NCBI GenBank assembly: GCA_013176395.1 | Contig: JABMLP010000010.1 | Location: 1,736,001 to 1,800,000, forward strand | Length of the DNA: 64,000 bases | Direction: 5' to 3' | Source of the DNA: Venturia oleaginea | Taxonomy: Eukaryota; Ascomycota; Dothideomycetes; Venturiales; Venturiaceae | Shown here: positions 1 to 9,135 of the stretch, piece after piece | How positions within the stretch are numbered: position 1 is the first letter of the stretch | How the letters are laid out: every line of letters starts with the position of its first letter | Notes under the pieces: generated by a model | What the model saw: the letters and a program-made list of their open reading frames with translations, nothing else | Database searches by the model: none | What the model was told of the DNA's origin: nothing | Made by a program: the position numbers and the translations under genes

Positions 1-142
1 TTCGGTTTTTGCCCGCCCACCGTCCCTTTTCAAGATGTACATAGCCTTATATAGATAAGAGGGACAGGCCTGCTTGCGGAGGATTCTGTGAGAGTCAGGC
101 AAGCCCTGAAGACTCTCCCATCGCAGGCCCTCTCCCAAACAG

Positions 143-568
143 TCAATACCATGTGTTATTGATCCTACCTTCTTCGACGTGAATGGGTTGTGACGAAAAG
201 ACCACATTCCTTTCCTTCTTCCTTACCGAAACATCAGACAGATACACGTAGCACCTCGTCGCGTTGCGGTACCAGCGAAACATCGAGTTGATAGCCTGCG
301 AGAGTTCGGCGTAGTCTGCCTTGTCGATACAGCAGGTATCCACCCAAAAGTGCTGAAGGCCATTCTGTCTTGCTTGTTCCCCACAGAATCGGAGCTTCTC
401 ATAGCCACACTTTTCCTGCCCAGTCCCCGTTGTAAGGTCTTCGAAGGTAGGCTCCTCGGTATCATCTAGCCATCTGTGCGAAAGTATGGCATAGGGAGGG
501 ATTGTATCATTGTCAACGAAGTTTGTGATTGTAAGCTCGCTAGTGTTGCTGTATCGTAAGAGTCGCAT
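143..568 (-). CDS. HET-domain protein, N-terminal part (partial or broken)
   Basis: The first about 115 residues match the start of the fungal heterokaryon-incompatibility (HET) domain: an early YAILSHRW block, the K-x-GY-x-K-L-RFCGEQA helix, WVDTCCIDK near residue 77, an AINSMFRWY block and CYVYLSDV. HET proteins trigger cell death when incompatible hyphae fuse; that is family knowledge. The ATG at 568 is the natural start because MRLL plus the early YAILSHRW is the usual HET N-terminus. A possible splice donor (GTAGGAT) lies just before the stop, near 172. However, I cannot find the RWFTRGWTLQEL block in the remaining 170 bases to the window edge, so the gene is either interrupted by a longer intron or truncated. 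A half-palindrome related to the one before genes A, B and C lies 71 bp upstream. Confidence 0.8.
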   Translation of the reverse strand: MRLLRYSNTSELTITNFVDNDTIPPYAILSHRWLDDTEEPTFEDLTTGTGQEKCGYEKLRFCGEQARQNGLQHFWVDTCCIDKADYAELSQAINSMFRWYRNATRCYVYLSDVSVRKKERNVVFSSQPIHVEEGRINNTWY

Positions 569-618
569 TGTCTCGGTAGACTTCTAACGATGGCGACTGG
601 TGGAAATTATGTGGTTCC

Positions 619-660
619 TCTGGGCTTAAGGTGCGACCAGGTGGACAAAACTTAGAAGTA
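619..660 (-). promoter_or_regulatory. Degenerate palindrome upstream of the HET gene
   Basis: The sequence GGTGCGACCAGGTGGAC, centred on A639, carries the GCGACC-A-GGT core seen in the palindromes before gene A, gene B and the 43.8-kb remnant. Read toward the HET gene, the distal arm (TAC..CTAAGTTTTGTCCACC) still resembles the arm of the 43.7-kb copy. The near arm is decayed. The centre is 71 bp before the HET ATG, compared with 88-91 bp at the other loci. Assignment rests on similarity to those copies only. Confidence 0.4.
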
Positions 661-1330
661 GAGTGACTTGCGTATCAGTCTGGATTATCGTATCCTAGCC
701 AGATTAGTTAGCAATCGAATAAGCACATCGAGAGCACCAGACCAACCATTAAATCAAATTGGGAAGCGAATTAGCCTGCTACTGCTATCTAGGCAGGGCA
801 AGTTGCGGCTGAGCACGGAGTGGGGTGAGCTTAGCCACGTGATGCTTTGAGCACAAATGCATTACTTAGAGACAGGTAGCGCTAGCAGGGAGGGTGCCGA
901 CCCGCTCATGCCATACCCTTGTGTGATCCCCCTGGAGCCATACTGGCCCGACGGGTGTATTGAATTCATCCATCCATACCCTTGTGATGTGGCAATTCGG
1001 AGCTGAGTTGGGTGGTAAGTTGCACACCAGAAAATAGGTACTGCTGGGAGGGTACTGACCTCAGGCCACATTTGTATGATGTGGCAAACTGTGCTGCAGG
1101 CCACTTCCTTGTAAAAGGGAACCTTGTGGATGAGATGGCAGCGGGAGCGCAGAATAGTTGTTTTGAGCCTCTAGTATCAAATTCATTACCTCCATTACCT
1201 CAATCAAGCCGAACCACCTCAACATTGCGGTCGCCAGCTGGCAAGCGCTGCGTGAACTGTTGGCACGTGACGTATCTTAAGCACGTGCGCACGTTAGTCC
1301 TGTTTGGGATACTTTAGTCGCACCATTTCC
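661..1330. other. Stretch without a recognisable gene
   Basis: Only short ORFs without family resemblance are present. The stretch GATCCCCCTGGAGCCATACT near 926-945 recurs almost exactly near 51398-51416 (one base difference), which suggests a shared repeat fragment. Nothing else is supported. Confidence 0.5.
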
Positions 1331-1410
1331 TTTCCATTTCCTGCAATTGAAGGATTCCCCTCCATCTCGCCGTTCTCACAACATCTCTGGATATCCAATC
1401 GTTGTCTGCC

Positions 1411-1529
1411 GTTCCTGCTGCTGCTGCTGTCATGCTGCTGCTATTGTTCCTGCTCGTCAGCCTCAGCGTGATCTGTCGCATCCTGCTGCCATTCCTGCTG
1501 CCACTCCTGCTACCACTCCTGCTGCCACC
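1411..1529. repeat. CTG/CCTGCTGCC-rich low-complexity tract
   Basis: CTG trinucleotides occur in runs at about 1415-1443. They are followed by four imperfect 12-bp units of the form CCTGCTGCCAYT between about 1482 and 1529. Both strands stay open across it only because the repeat lacks stops, so the overlapping ORFs are not evidence of a gene. Confidence 0.7.
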
Positions 1530-1606
1530 AGTGTCGCCCGCCTGTCCCACCAGCTTCTTGCGGCGCCTCATCCAGTCTGCCAACACGTTGCGAGTTTAGA
1601 CCATTG

Positions 1607-1876
1607 CCCGGGAGCCAGATCGTGCCATTGTTCCTTGCCCAGCGCCCTCATAGGCCCGGCTACTAGAACGGCGTGACTGGCTGCGGTGCGCGTGTCGGAC
1701 CTGGCATGTTGCGCATATCCTCCAGCGCCGAAAACACCATCCGCCGCGCCCGGGAGTCAGATCGTGCCATTGTTCCTTGCCCAGCGCCCTCATAGACCCG
1801 GCTACTAGAACGGCGTGACTGGCCGCGGTGCGCGCGTCGACCCGTCATGCTACGCATACGAAAACACCATCCGCCG
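1607..1876. repeat. Two-copy tandem duplication, about 142-bp period
   Basis: The unit beginning CCCGGGAGYCAGATCG at 1607 recurs at 1749 with about 90 percent identity, through TACTAGAACGGCGTGACTGG and GAAAACACCATCCGCCGC. The second copy has lost 12 bp relative to the first before that last block (AAAACACCAT at 1731 and 1861). No coding signal accompanies it. Confidence 0.85.
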
Positions 1877-2232
1877 CCCTCATATACCCATCTTTGCCGC
1901 CAGAACGCCTGCTCGCCCGCCTGCCCGCCGCATCCTTACCCCTGGTCGTCGTCTATTGGGCCCATCCCGACCGACTCCTAGTTCCTTGTATCGACCTCGC
2001 GCAGCCGCGAATGCAGGTATGCCATCTGCCCATTGCAAGGCCAAGCGTAAACAAGAAGCAGAAGGAGATTCGAGATACCCTGCCGTACAAGCTGCCGAAT
2101 AAGCCTCACGCAACGCTGTATAAATCCCAGCAGGGTCGCAAACGGAAGGCCCGTCTCTACACCCAGGAGATGGTAGAAGTAAGCGCACGAAGCCTTGAGA
2201 ACATCCCGCACAACTCTAGGACTCCATGCGCT

Positions 2233-2420
2233 AGTAGACTCCCATTAATATCGAAACTGAGTGACGATAGCTAACGTTGATGTGTTCGTGGCTATAGCGT
2301 GTGAGTAGACTCCCGTCAATGTCGAGGCTAAGTGACGGTAGCTAACGTTGATGTGTTCGCGGCTATAGGATGTATGTAGATTCTCTTAAAGGTAGAAGCG
2401 GAGTGACGAGAGCTAAAGGG
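2233..2420. repeat. 71-bp tandem repeat, two good copies and one decayed
   Basis: Units start at 2233, 2304 and about 2375, each with AGTAGAYTC, a GAGTGACG/AAGTGACG block and GCTAAMG. Copies 1 and 2 share GCTAACGTTGATGTGTTCG exactly. The third keeps only its first half. They follow directly on an unassigned ORF-rich tract at 1815-2274. Confidence 0.85.
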
Positions 2421-3075
2421 TCTGTAAGTACAAGACCTTCCTAAAACATTCCAGGATGCCGTCTATATAACCCGAGAACTCGGCAACAATATCTGTAGAT
2501 TGACTCACTTTGCATATTTAAAGCGTGGATCGAAAGGAGACAGATAACTGGGGAGTAGAGTCTAAACGCATAGAGATCGTTTTTTCTTCAGAGTACTGCA
2601 CACTTGCTGCTAGTTCAGCTAAGGGCTCTGACAAAGGCTTCTTGAAGCCACGGCCAAGTAGTTCGATATTCGAGAAGGGAACGAGCAGGAGGGTTGGGAG
2701 ATCGAAAAGATATCCTCCCCTCTGTTTGAAGCCTTTCTCGACACGTTGCGGGAGTTCCGAGGCGACTCTACCTGGAATGTTAGCGGCGCAGTATCACCAC
2801 ATATCTGTAATATTTTACTTTGAAGAGATCTTAGCTGGAAATATGTGTTTAATAATATGGATAAAGAAGCCTTAGTATCACAGCGTCTTAAAGCTCCAGG
2901 CTTTGTTCAGTTCTGTGAGCTAGCATGACGTCGAATATGGTAATAGACTATAAATAATTTACAAATTGTTCTATCCAAAAGCATCCGTCAATCGAAATCT
3001 AGGTATTGTCTGTCGGTATTACTTTTCTAGCACTAGAAATACCCAAAGAGAACCCCACTACACTATTCTATGTAG
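2421..3075. other. No gene recognised
   Basis: A 116-codon open frame on the plus strand (2525-2875) has no family resemblance and no intron signals. AT content rises from about 2790 on. The outer part may hold the left end of the neighbouring Tc1/mariner element, but I could not identify its terminal inverted repeats by eye. Confidence 0.4.
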
Positions 3076-4275
3076 CTACCATTTTGTATGACCTCCTTCC
3101 GCCTCAATGACGGCTTCGCAGCGTTCTTTCATGTTTATGTACTTTACGTAATCGTCGACTTGTAATCCTTCCCACTCCTCCTCTATATACTGCCGTAAAT
3201 CGGGAATGCTGTGCGCAGACCTCTTAGCCACCCTATATTACAGCAGCCTCCATACATTCTCGATAGGGTTCAAGTCAGGAGAATTTGCAGGCCAGATTAT
3301 CCTCGATACGCTATTTGACTCATGTTTCTTTTTTGTCAGCCGTGCTGTATGTTGGGCTGCATTATCTTCCATGAGTATTGCATGCCTTAATAGATTCTGT
3401 GGATGATTTTTCACCCACTCCATGAATCGATATACCAAAGGAAGAACCTTATCTCTGTAAACTCTGCCAGAGTTACCACCCCATTCCTTCTCAAAGAACA
3501 CAAGATCTCCTTTCCCAAAAATAGAGATGCTTCCGTGGACCATCCAAAACGAATGTAGTTTAAGCTTAGGCACACAGCAAGAATCCAAATACTTCTCCTC
3601 CGGTAATCGAGTTACATATGTTTTCCCAAAACCGGCGGTGGAAAAGGCGCACTCATCCGTCCAAGTCATGCGTGCCCACATTTCAGGAGTCCAATTTAGG
3701 TGCTCTTCTGCCCAAGCCAATCTTGCTTTCTTATGGAGGTCTGTAAGAAGAGGCTTTGTGGTTGCCACACGGCGATGGTATGATTCTTTTTGGAATGCTG
3801 CCGTAAGTGCTTTCCGGCCAGCTGGTATCTCTTCTAATTGAGCAATTTGTTGGTAAGTCATACGGCGGTGGTGAGCGTCAAGAGTTGCACGTGCAATAAG
3901 GCGCTTTCGAATCTCACTCGTAAGTCTTGGCTTTCTACCCATTTGCTTTGTTGGGGTTTCTGTCATTGAACGGATTACTGATTGCACAGTTGTACGTGGC
4001 AAGTCCATAACCTTTGCAATTGTTGCTTGACTCCACTTCGAGACGTGGAACAGTGTGAAGATGCGACAACGCTCCTTGTAAGTCAGCTTCGTCCCCGGGT
4101 TACAGCAAACTTTGGGACCCAGTGTAGGATAGAGAGAAAATGAATGGAGACAGAGATATACATTTGGAATCCCTTTTAGATACAGCGTCGTAAGCGTATG
4201 AGGATGTTTTACTGCTTCTAATAACAAAGAATGTATGAGCATAATGAAATTCAACATATGGTTTTGAATGGCCAA
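3076..4275 (-). pseudogene. Tc1/mariner-family transposase with one premature stop
   Basis: The reading frame encodes a DDE transposase. It has an N-terminal helix-turn-helix (LTYKERCRIF..SQATIAKVMDLP), a second DNA-binding part (GRKPRLTSEIRKRL), then the catalytic blocks WTDEC, MEDNAAQH and SPDLNPIENVW. Thirty-four residues separate the second Asp and the Glu, giving DD34E. Just after NVWRLL the frame meets TAA at 3238. The same frame then continues for about 53 codons, through YIEEEWEGLQVDDY to the family-typical C-terminus EAVIEAEGGHTKW and a true stop at 3076. The TAA is one C-to-T step from CAA. The first about 55 codons of the open frame do not look like transposase, so the true start is probably near 4100. 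Confidence 0.9.
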
Positions 4276-5618
4276 TGATGCAAAAAGCTATGCAACAACG
4301 CGAGAGCGGAAGACATGAGCAAACTAGTTGACCTAGAACAATATGTCAAGAACAAAGAAAGAAGACAAACACAGTGAGCCGGCCGTTTCATTTGATATGA
4401 AGTAGCGAGCAACAAAGCAGAAATAACAGAGAATGGGGGCACACGCAAGCGAATGATTGTCTAGTGACTTTCCTTCAAAGCGAGTGTAATAGCTTAGCTG
4501 CAAGTAATATCGACAACCGAGAAGGTTCTCCATACACCAGATGACTCTGCTTGCGTTCTACACCTCGTATATTGTGATGGAGCGTTGGCTGATAACGCCT
4601 CTTTTCCGCCTGCCTAAATTATCCAGCCCTCTAGATGCCCTCTGCGCAAACACCGTTACTTTGCCGCCAAACTCAACTGTTTGTAAAGCCATAACTACCT
4701 TCAGGTCAGTAAGCCCATGAACGCCAGCGCTCTTTCCATCATGCCTGCGTATCGATCTCGTAAACTTCGCTTTCCGCTTCTGTTCCTGCTCACTCCTCGA
4801 GCTTCTCTTTATTGTATTTTTGTTGTGCGGTGTGAGGGAGGTGGTATTGATGGCTTAGCAGTTGCAGAGATGCCAGCTCAACCTTGACGCGGCAGTGAGG
4901 TACCAGCTGTATTTGGTATCACAAACTCGTTCTCAGTCACAGTCACTTTCACAAGTCGCAGTGTATGCTAAATCAAATTTTCAATGAACTCTATGCCAAT
5001 TATACTGTTATGCTATGCCATCCTGCCAACGCCGTGATCTGTAAAGACCGTGTGTAATCGTGAGGACCGTGGGTGTTTGTGAGATGGGAATCGAAGGTGG
5101 GAGGTAGGAGGGGTGTGCTGTGAAGATAGTGTGCCTAGGAGAAATACATATTAGCAATCGGTTTGAGCATGCGCAAAATGGAGAGAGACTTACTAGACTC
5201 TAGCGCGCTATGCTTGGGCCTTGATTTGGAGGAGGCATCTCTACCAGAGCTCGTTGTTGTCCTAGCTGCGACCGATAGTATGGCTACCACCACCGAAGCT
5301 GTTTACTAATGTCTGGCTGCGATTGACGGATCAGGAGTAGGGTTGGCCATTGGTACGGCGAGATGGCGTATCGATATACACAGCGCTGTATTGTTATCTT
5401 CTTCGGCAGCAGCACCAGCCATAGCCTTTGTGGCCTAGAGCTGCCTAGAAAGACAACCCGTTTCACTAACATTGCGGATGCAAGTGGCTAGCTCGTCGCG
5501 CATAGGGTAATCAGGTGAGTCAGATGGTATCTCCGAACTACGGTAGCTGTGACCGTAAGCACTACATGAGTGTAACATGAGCGTATCAAATTCTATACAT
5601 ATTAGTTAGTGTTCTTCT
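4276..5618. other. No gene recognised
   Basis: Only short ORFs without similarity to known families are seen on either strand. I could not find tandem repeats, LTRs or transposase blocks here. Confidence 0.4.
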
Positions 5619-6641
5619 CTATTGCGGTAATAAATACAAACCTTTGAACTCGACCCCAAACTTCTCAAGGCCCCGCAGCCCATGTAGGCACCTAAGCAAC
5701 CTCTGTAGAGTATCAATATCTTCGTCTTCCCACTGCGGCAACTCGGCCTCTTCGTATGGGTCCATAAACCGATCATCCCATATATCGAATTCAATATATA
5801 GCCTTTTCAACGAGGTCCCTGCAGCAACCAAGGCGGTCGCAAAAGTAGAGAACATAGCTTCTACCCTACGCTGTTTCTCGACCACGGCAGGGCAGGGAAA
5901 AAGAAACTCCTCGTTTTCGTCTTCGTACCATGTCTGCTTTGGGAAATACACGTTGACGAAGAGGCGTTCCAAACTTTCTAGTCGGTTCTCTAGAGATTCA
6001 TTATCAAGCGTGGTAAATGAATCACTACAGACGCGAATAGCCTTATCGTCCAGCGCCAACTTGAACGCTTTGCCCTTGTACATCAGAGGTACGCTCTCTT
6101 CATAGATTTGCCGATTAACCCTTAAGATATTAGGAAAACACCTTTCCAGATCCTGTCGTAGGGGCCGATAGTTGTATCGAAGCATCTGCTTAGCCGTCCA
6201 TTTTGTATAACCATCATCCTGGTTTGTCCAGAATGGTTGAAGGACGAAGGCTAGGACATCCGGATATGGTGGTATAGGATCCTTTTCGCTTAGACGATGG
6301 TCGATATCCATATGGGGATATTTGATATTTTTCTCCTGGCGATAGGGAATAACAGGCCAGTCAGGGAGGATATAGCTGACGATGAGTCGTCGTAGCTCCA
6401 CGGGAATGTTGAGTAGAGATGCTTCTGGGGTTGAGGCTTGTTCGCTGTGACGGAGTGACTAGATACTAATGTTAGCTACCTTTCAACTTGAGAGGCGTTC
6501 TTTAATGACCTGTCTCGTTTCAGCCTCTCCAGTCCTTTTGTGCTGTCTGCTTGACTGGAAAGTATCTCTGTTGGACCGAGAAATACGGGACTGCAATCTT
6601 GCAGAGCGGCGCAAGCGTGGCGACCTATCGCTGGGAATCAT
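5619..6641 (-). CDS. F-box-like / 2EXR-like hypothetical protein, two exons
   Basis: Exon 1 runs 6641-6510 and begins MIPSDRSPRLRRSARLQ. A 51-nt intron (6509-6459) has a CTAAC branch site 15 nt before its TAG acceptor. Exon 2 restores the frame exactly with SLRHSEQ..LLNIPVELRRLIV. The motif IPVELRRLIVSYIL followed by ILRVNRQIYEESVPLMY is typical of a large fungal family annotated as F-box-like or 2EXR domain proteins; their molecular role is generally unknown. The rest is Glu/Leu-rich helix (YEEAELPQWEDEDIDTLQ). The annotated end (GLYLLPQ) could instead be the first bases of another intron, since GTTTGT follows FK. The gene faces away from the phosphatase, leaving a 626-bp divergent intergenic region. 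Confidence 0.65.
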
Positions 6642-7267
6642 GATGGTCAAGAAGAACTCGAAAGAAGAACTTGAAAGAAGGTGTTGTGCAAGATGTTATC
6701 GTGAAACTCTTAGTCTCATGGTAGTTGGCCGCGCATTATTCAAGGTTGTGCCAGGCTGAACCTCGACACCTAGAATAACGGGGGTCCGGGCTTTCGTCTC
6801 CAGCATCGATCTCCAGATTGCCAAGTCAATTGCGACCAGTACTTGCAAATTATTCAAACACCTACGGATCGCCGACCAAATTTATTTCTGGCCTACTTAC
6901 ACGGATTAACCGCCTTTCTCTTGCCGGATCCATGAACAGAGCAGACTAGGACGCAGAGAGCATTGCAAATCCCACAGAACCACAAGACGACACGGTCGCC
7001 TATCCTTTCTGCCTAAAGCTAATAATACCAAGCCCCACGAGCAAAAGTCTTTTCCCAGTCCCGTGAGTTATGGCAGGATCAAGTTGAGTCACGTGCGTAG
7101 CCAACGCATCGCACGTGCCATAGACGGCATTTGCAGAGGATCTTCCTTTCCTTCAGCTTATCACTGTTTCATCCGCCTCATCTTGGATCTGATTCCAACG
7201 CCGGCCGCGCATATCCTCCAATGGCGTAAAGTGGCACTTTGCGATTGCATCAGCGGTACTAGCGATT
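6642..7267. promoter_or_regulatory. Divergent intergenic region
   Basis: This 626-bp region lies between the ATGs of the F-box-like gene (minus strand) and the metallophosphatase (plus strand), so it must hold both 5' regions. I see no TATA box or repeated operator that can be named with confidence. Confidence 0.4.
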
Positions 7268-9013
7268 ATGCTTCATACCTTTGAGTTCTTGGGTGGCTTC
7301 CTCTCCAAAGAGACGACGTCGTCCACTTCCCACACCGCCACCGCTGTCGCTCACCTAGTCGTCACGGATCTGACCGTGTGCACCTCCTCCCGGATAGATC
7401 CTCCTTCCACATGCGATTTGGAACCACGCAAATGGTACCGGGTAGAGAAGGATCTCTATCTATATACATCATCTCGACAGAGCGCATGGTTATATGTACA
7501 GCTAGCGAATGAGAAAGAGCTTGGAGAGGAGGACCTGTTGGTTATGGACATTAGAGTGGGTGTGGCACCGCCACCCAACCCAGGTTCATATCACACATGG
7601 GAGAGTCGACCTGGCGGAATCTGGATGCTGAGAAGCAAGTTCTCTGGCAAGATTGACCAAGCTGTAACAGAGGTGGATGTTCTTTTTGGTGTGGATGTCG
7701 ACCCCCGACCACAATGGACTCTTGTGGACTCATCGCTCCAACTTAACGCTCAGCCAAAGGTACCGGCCGCAAGACTAAGCATACTTCGTGGCAGGTCCAA
7801 GCCTAGATCAGATGCTGGGCCCGTGTTAAGAGCCAAGGAAGATGGCAGTTTCAAAATTGTTCAGATCTCTGACACGCATATGGTTACTGGTGTTGGGGTT
7901 TGCAAAGATTCTGTTGATGTCGATGGGAATCTCTTGCCGGAGAGCGAGGCTGATCCACTTACAGTAAACTTCATTGAAAAGATCTTGGACGTTGAGAAAC
8001 CAGATCTTGTGATTCTTACAGGAGATCAGTTGCACCATGATATTCCGGATAGCCAATCCGCCCTATTTAAAGTGGTAACTCCTATTATCAAGCGCTCAAT
8101 TCCATTCGCAGCCGTCTTTGGGAACCATGATAGTGAGGGCATCCATGCGTTATCACGTAAGTAATTTCTCCCATGGGGTATCCGATACATGAAGCGGGCA
8201 CTCGTAAACTGCTCTGCTTTGTATTTAATGGCGGGCTATTCTTACTGACTGATTGCAGGCACCGCACAGATGTCAATACTTCGAACTCTGCCCTTCAGTC
8301 TCTGCGAGTCAGGCCCAGACGAAATCGACGGCATAGGCAATTTCTATCTTCAGATTCTGGCTCCCACTCCATCACAGCTCCCATTATCAACATTGTACTT
8401 CCTGGATTCACATGGTCAAGTACCAAACAAGTTCTCCAGTCCCGATTATAGCCCTATCAAGCAAAGCCAAATTGACTGGTTTGTAAACACTTCCCAAGCG
8501 CTACGAAGCGCTCGCGAGGAGACCAATAATGAAAATCGATTTCATTTATCTTTGGCTTTCCTACACATCCCTCTTCCTGAGTTCGGAGACCGCCATCTCA
8601 GAATATACAGCGGCCACCGGAGAGAACCGACTGAAAGCCCTAGCGTCAATTCCCATTTTTACGACGCTTTGGTCAGGGAAAGAATATCAGCATTAGGCTG
8701 CGGGCACGATCATGTGAATGACTTTTGCGCTTTGCTACCGCATCAAACGTCGCAGGATGACGGCAATGCCCCTGGTCCCTGGCTATGCTATGGAGGTGGC
8801 AGTGGGTTTGGAGGGTATTGTTCGTACGGCAAAAACCAATTTCAACGACGAATGCGGATTTGGGAACTCAGCACAGGTAGCGGGAGCTTGAAGACCTGGA
8901 TGCGGGTCGAGCATGCTACAGACAGGGTAGATGAGTTAATGTTAGTGGAAGGTGGAACGGTGGTAGATACACTTGGACCTAAAGATGAAGGCAGATCATG
9001 TGTAGTCAGTTGA
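7268..9013 (+). CDS. Dcr2-type calcineurin-like metallophosphoesterase
   Basis: There are two exons, 7268-8156 and 8259-9013, around a 102-nt GTAAGT...GCAG intron whose removal gives ALSRTAQMSILRTLP in frame. The metal-binding motifs occur in order: QISDTHMVTG (D-x-H), LTGDQLHHD (G-D), VFGNHDSEG (G-N-H-D), FLHIPLPEF and GHDHVNDF. The N-terminal half (CDLEPRKWYRVEKDLYLYTS) is the lead-in typical of the fungal Dcr2/Sia1 phosphatases, which in budding yeast act in cell-cycle entry and the unfolded-protein response. The C-terminal GGGSGFGGYCSYG block is also typical. Family members usually begin with a membrane anchor. No hydrophobic segment precedes this start, so either the first exon is missing or the protein has lost its anchor. 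Confidence 0.88.
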
Positions 9014-9135
9014 AGCTGATATAGGCAGCGTGATACAACGATAGAGGCTGCCCGGCAGTCAATATGTTGTTCGTCATACATACAGAATTATGTTTGTCAT
9101 TATTCGTCACCAGGCAAGCTTTAAATACTATCGAA

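Noticed and set aside
1347..1857. Overlapping ORFs of 60-109 codons in the CTG tract and duplication
   Set aside because: Open on both strands because of composition; no splice sites or family resemblance.
1828..2274. 148-codon ORF with a basic middle part
   Set aside because: Competing frames are open over the same bases, the 3' end runs into the 71-bp repeat, and no family is recognised.
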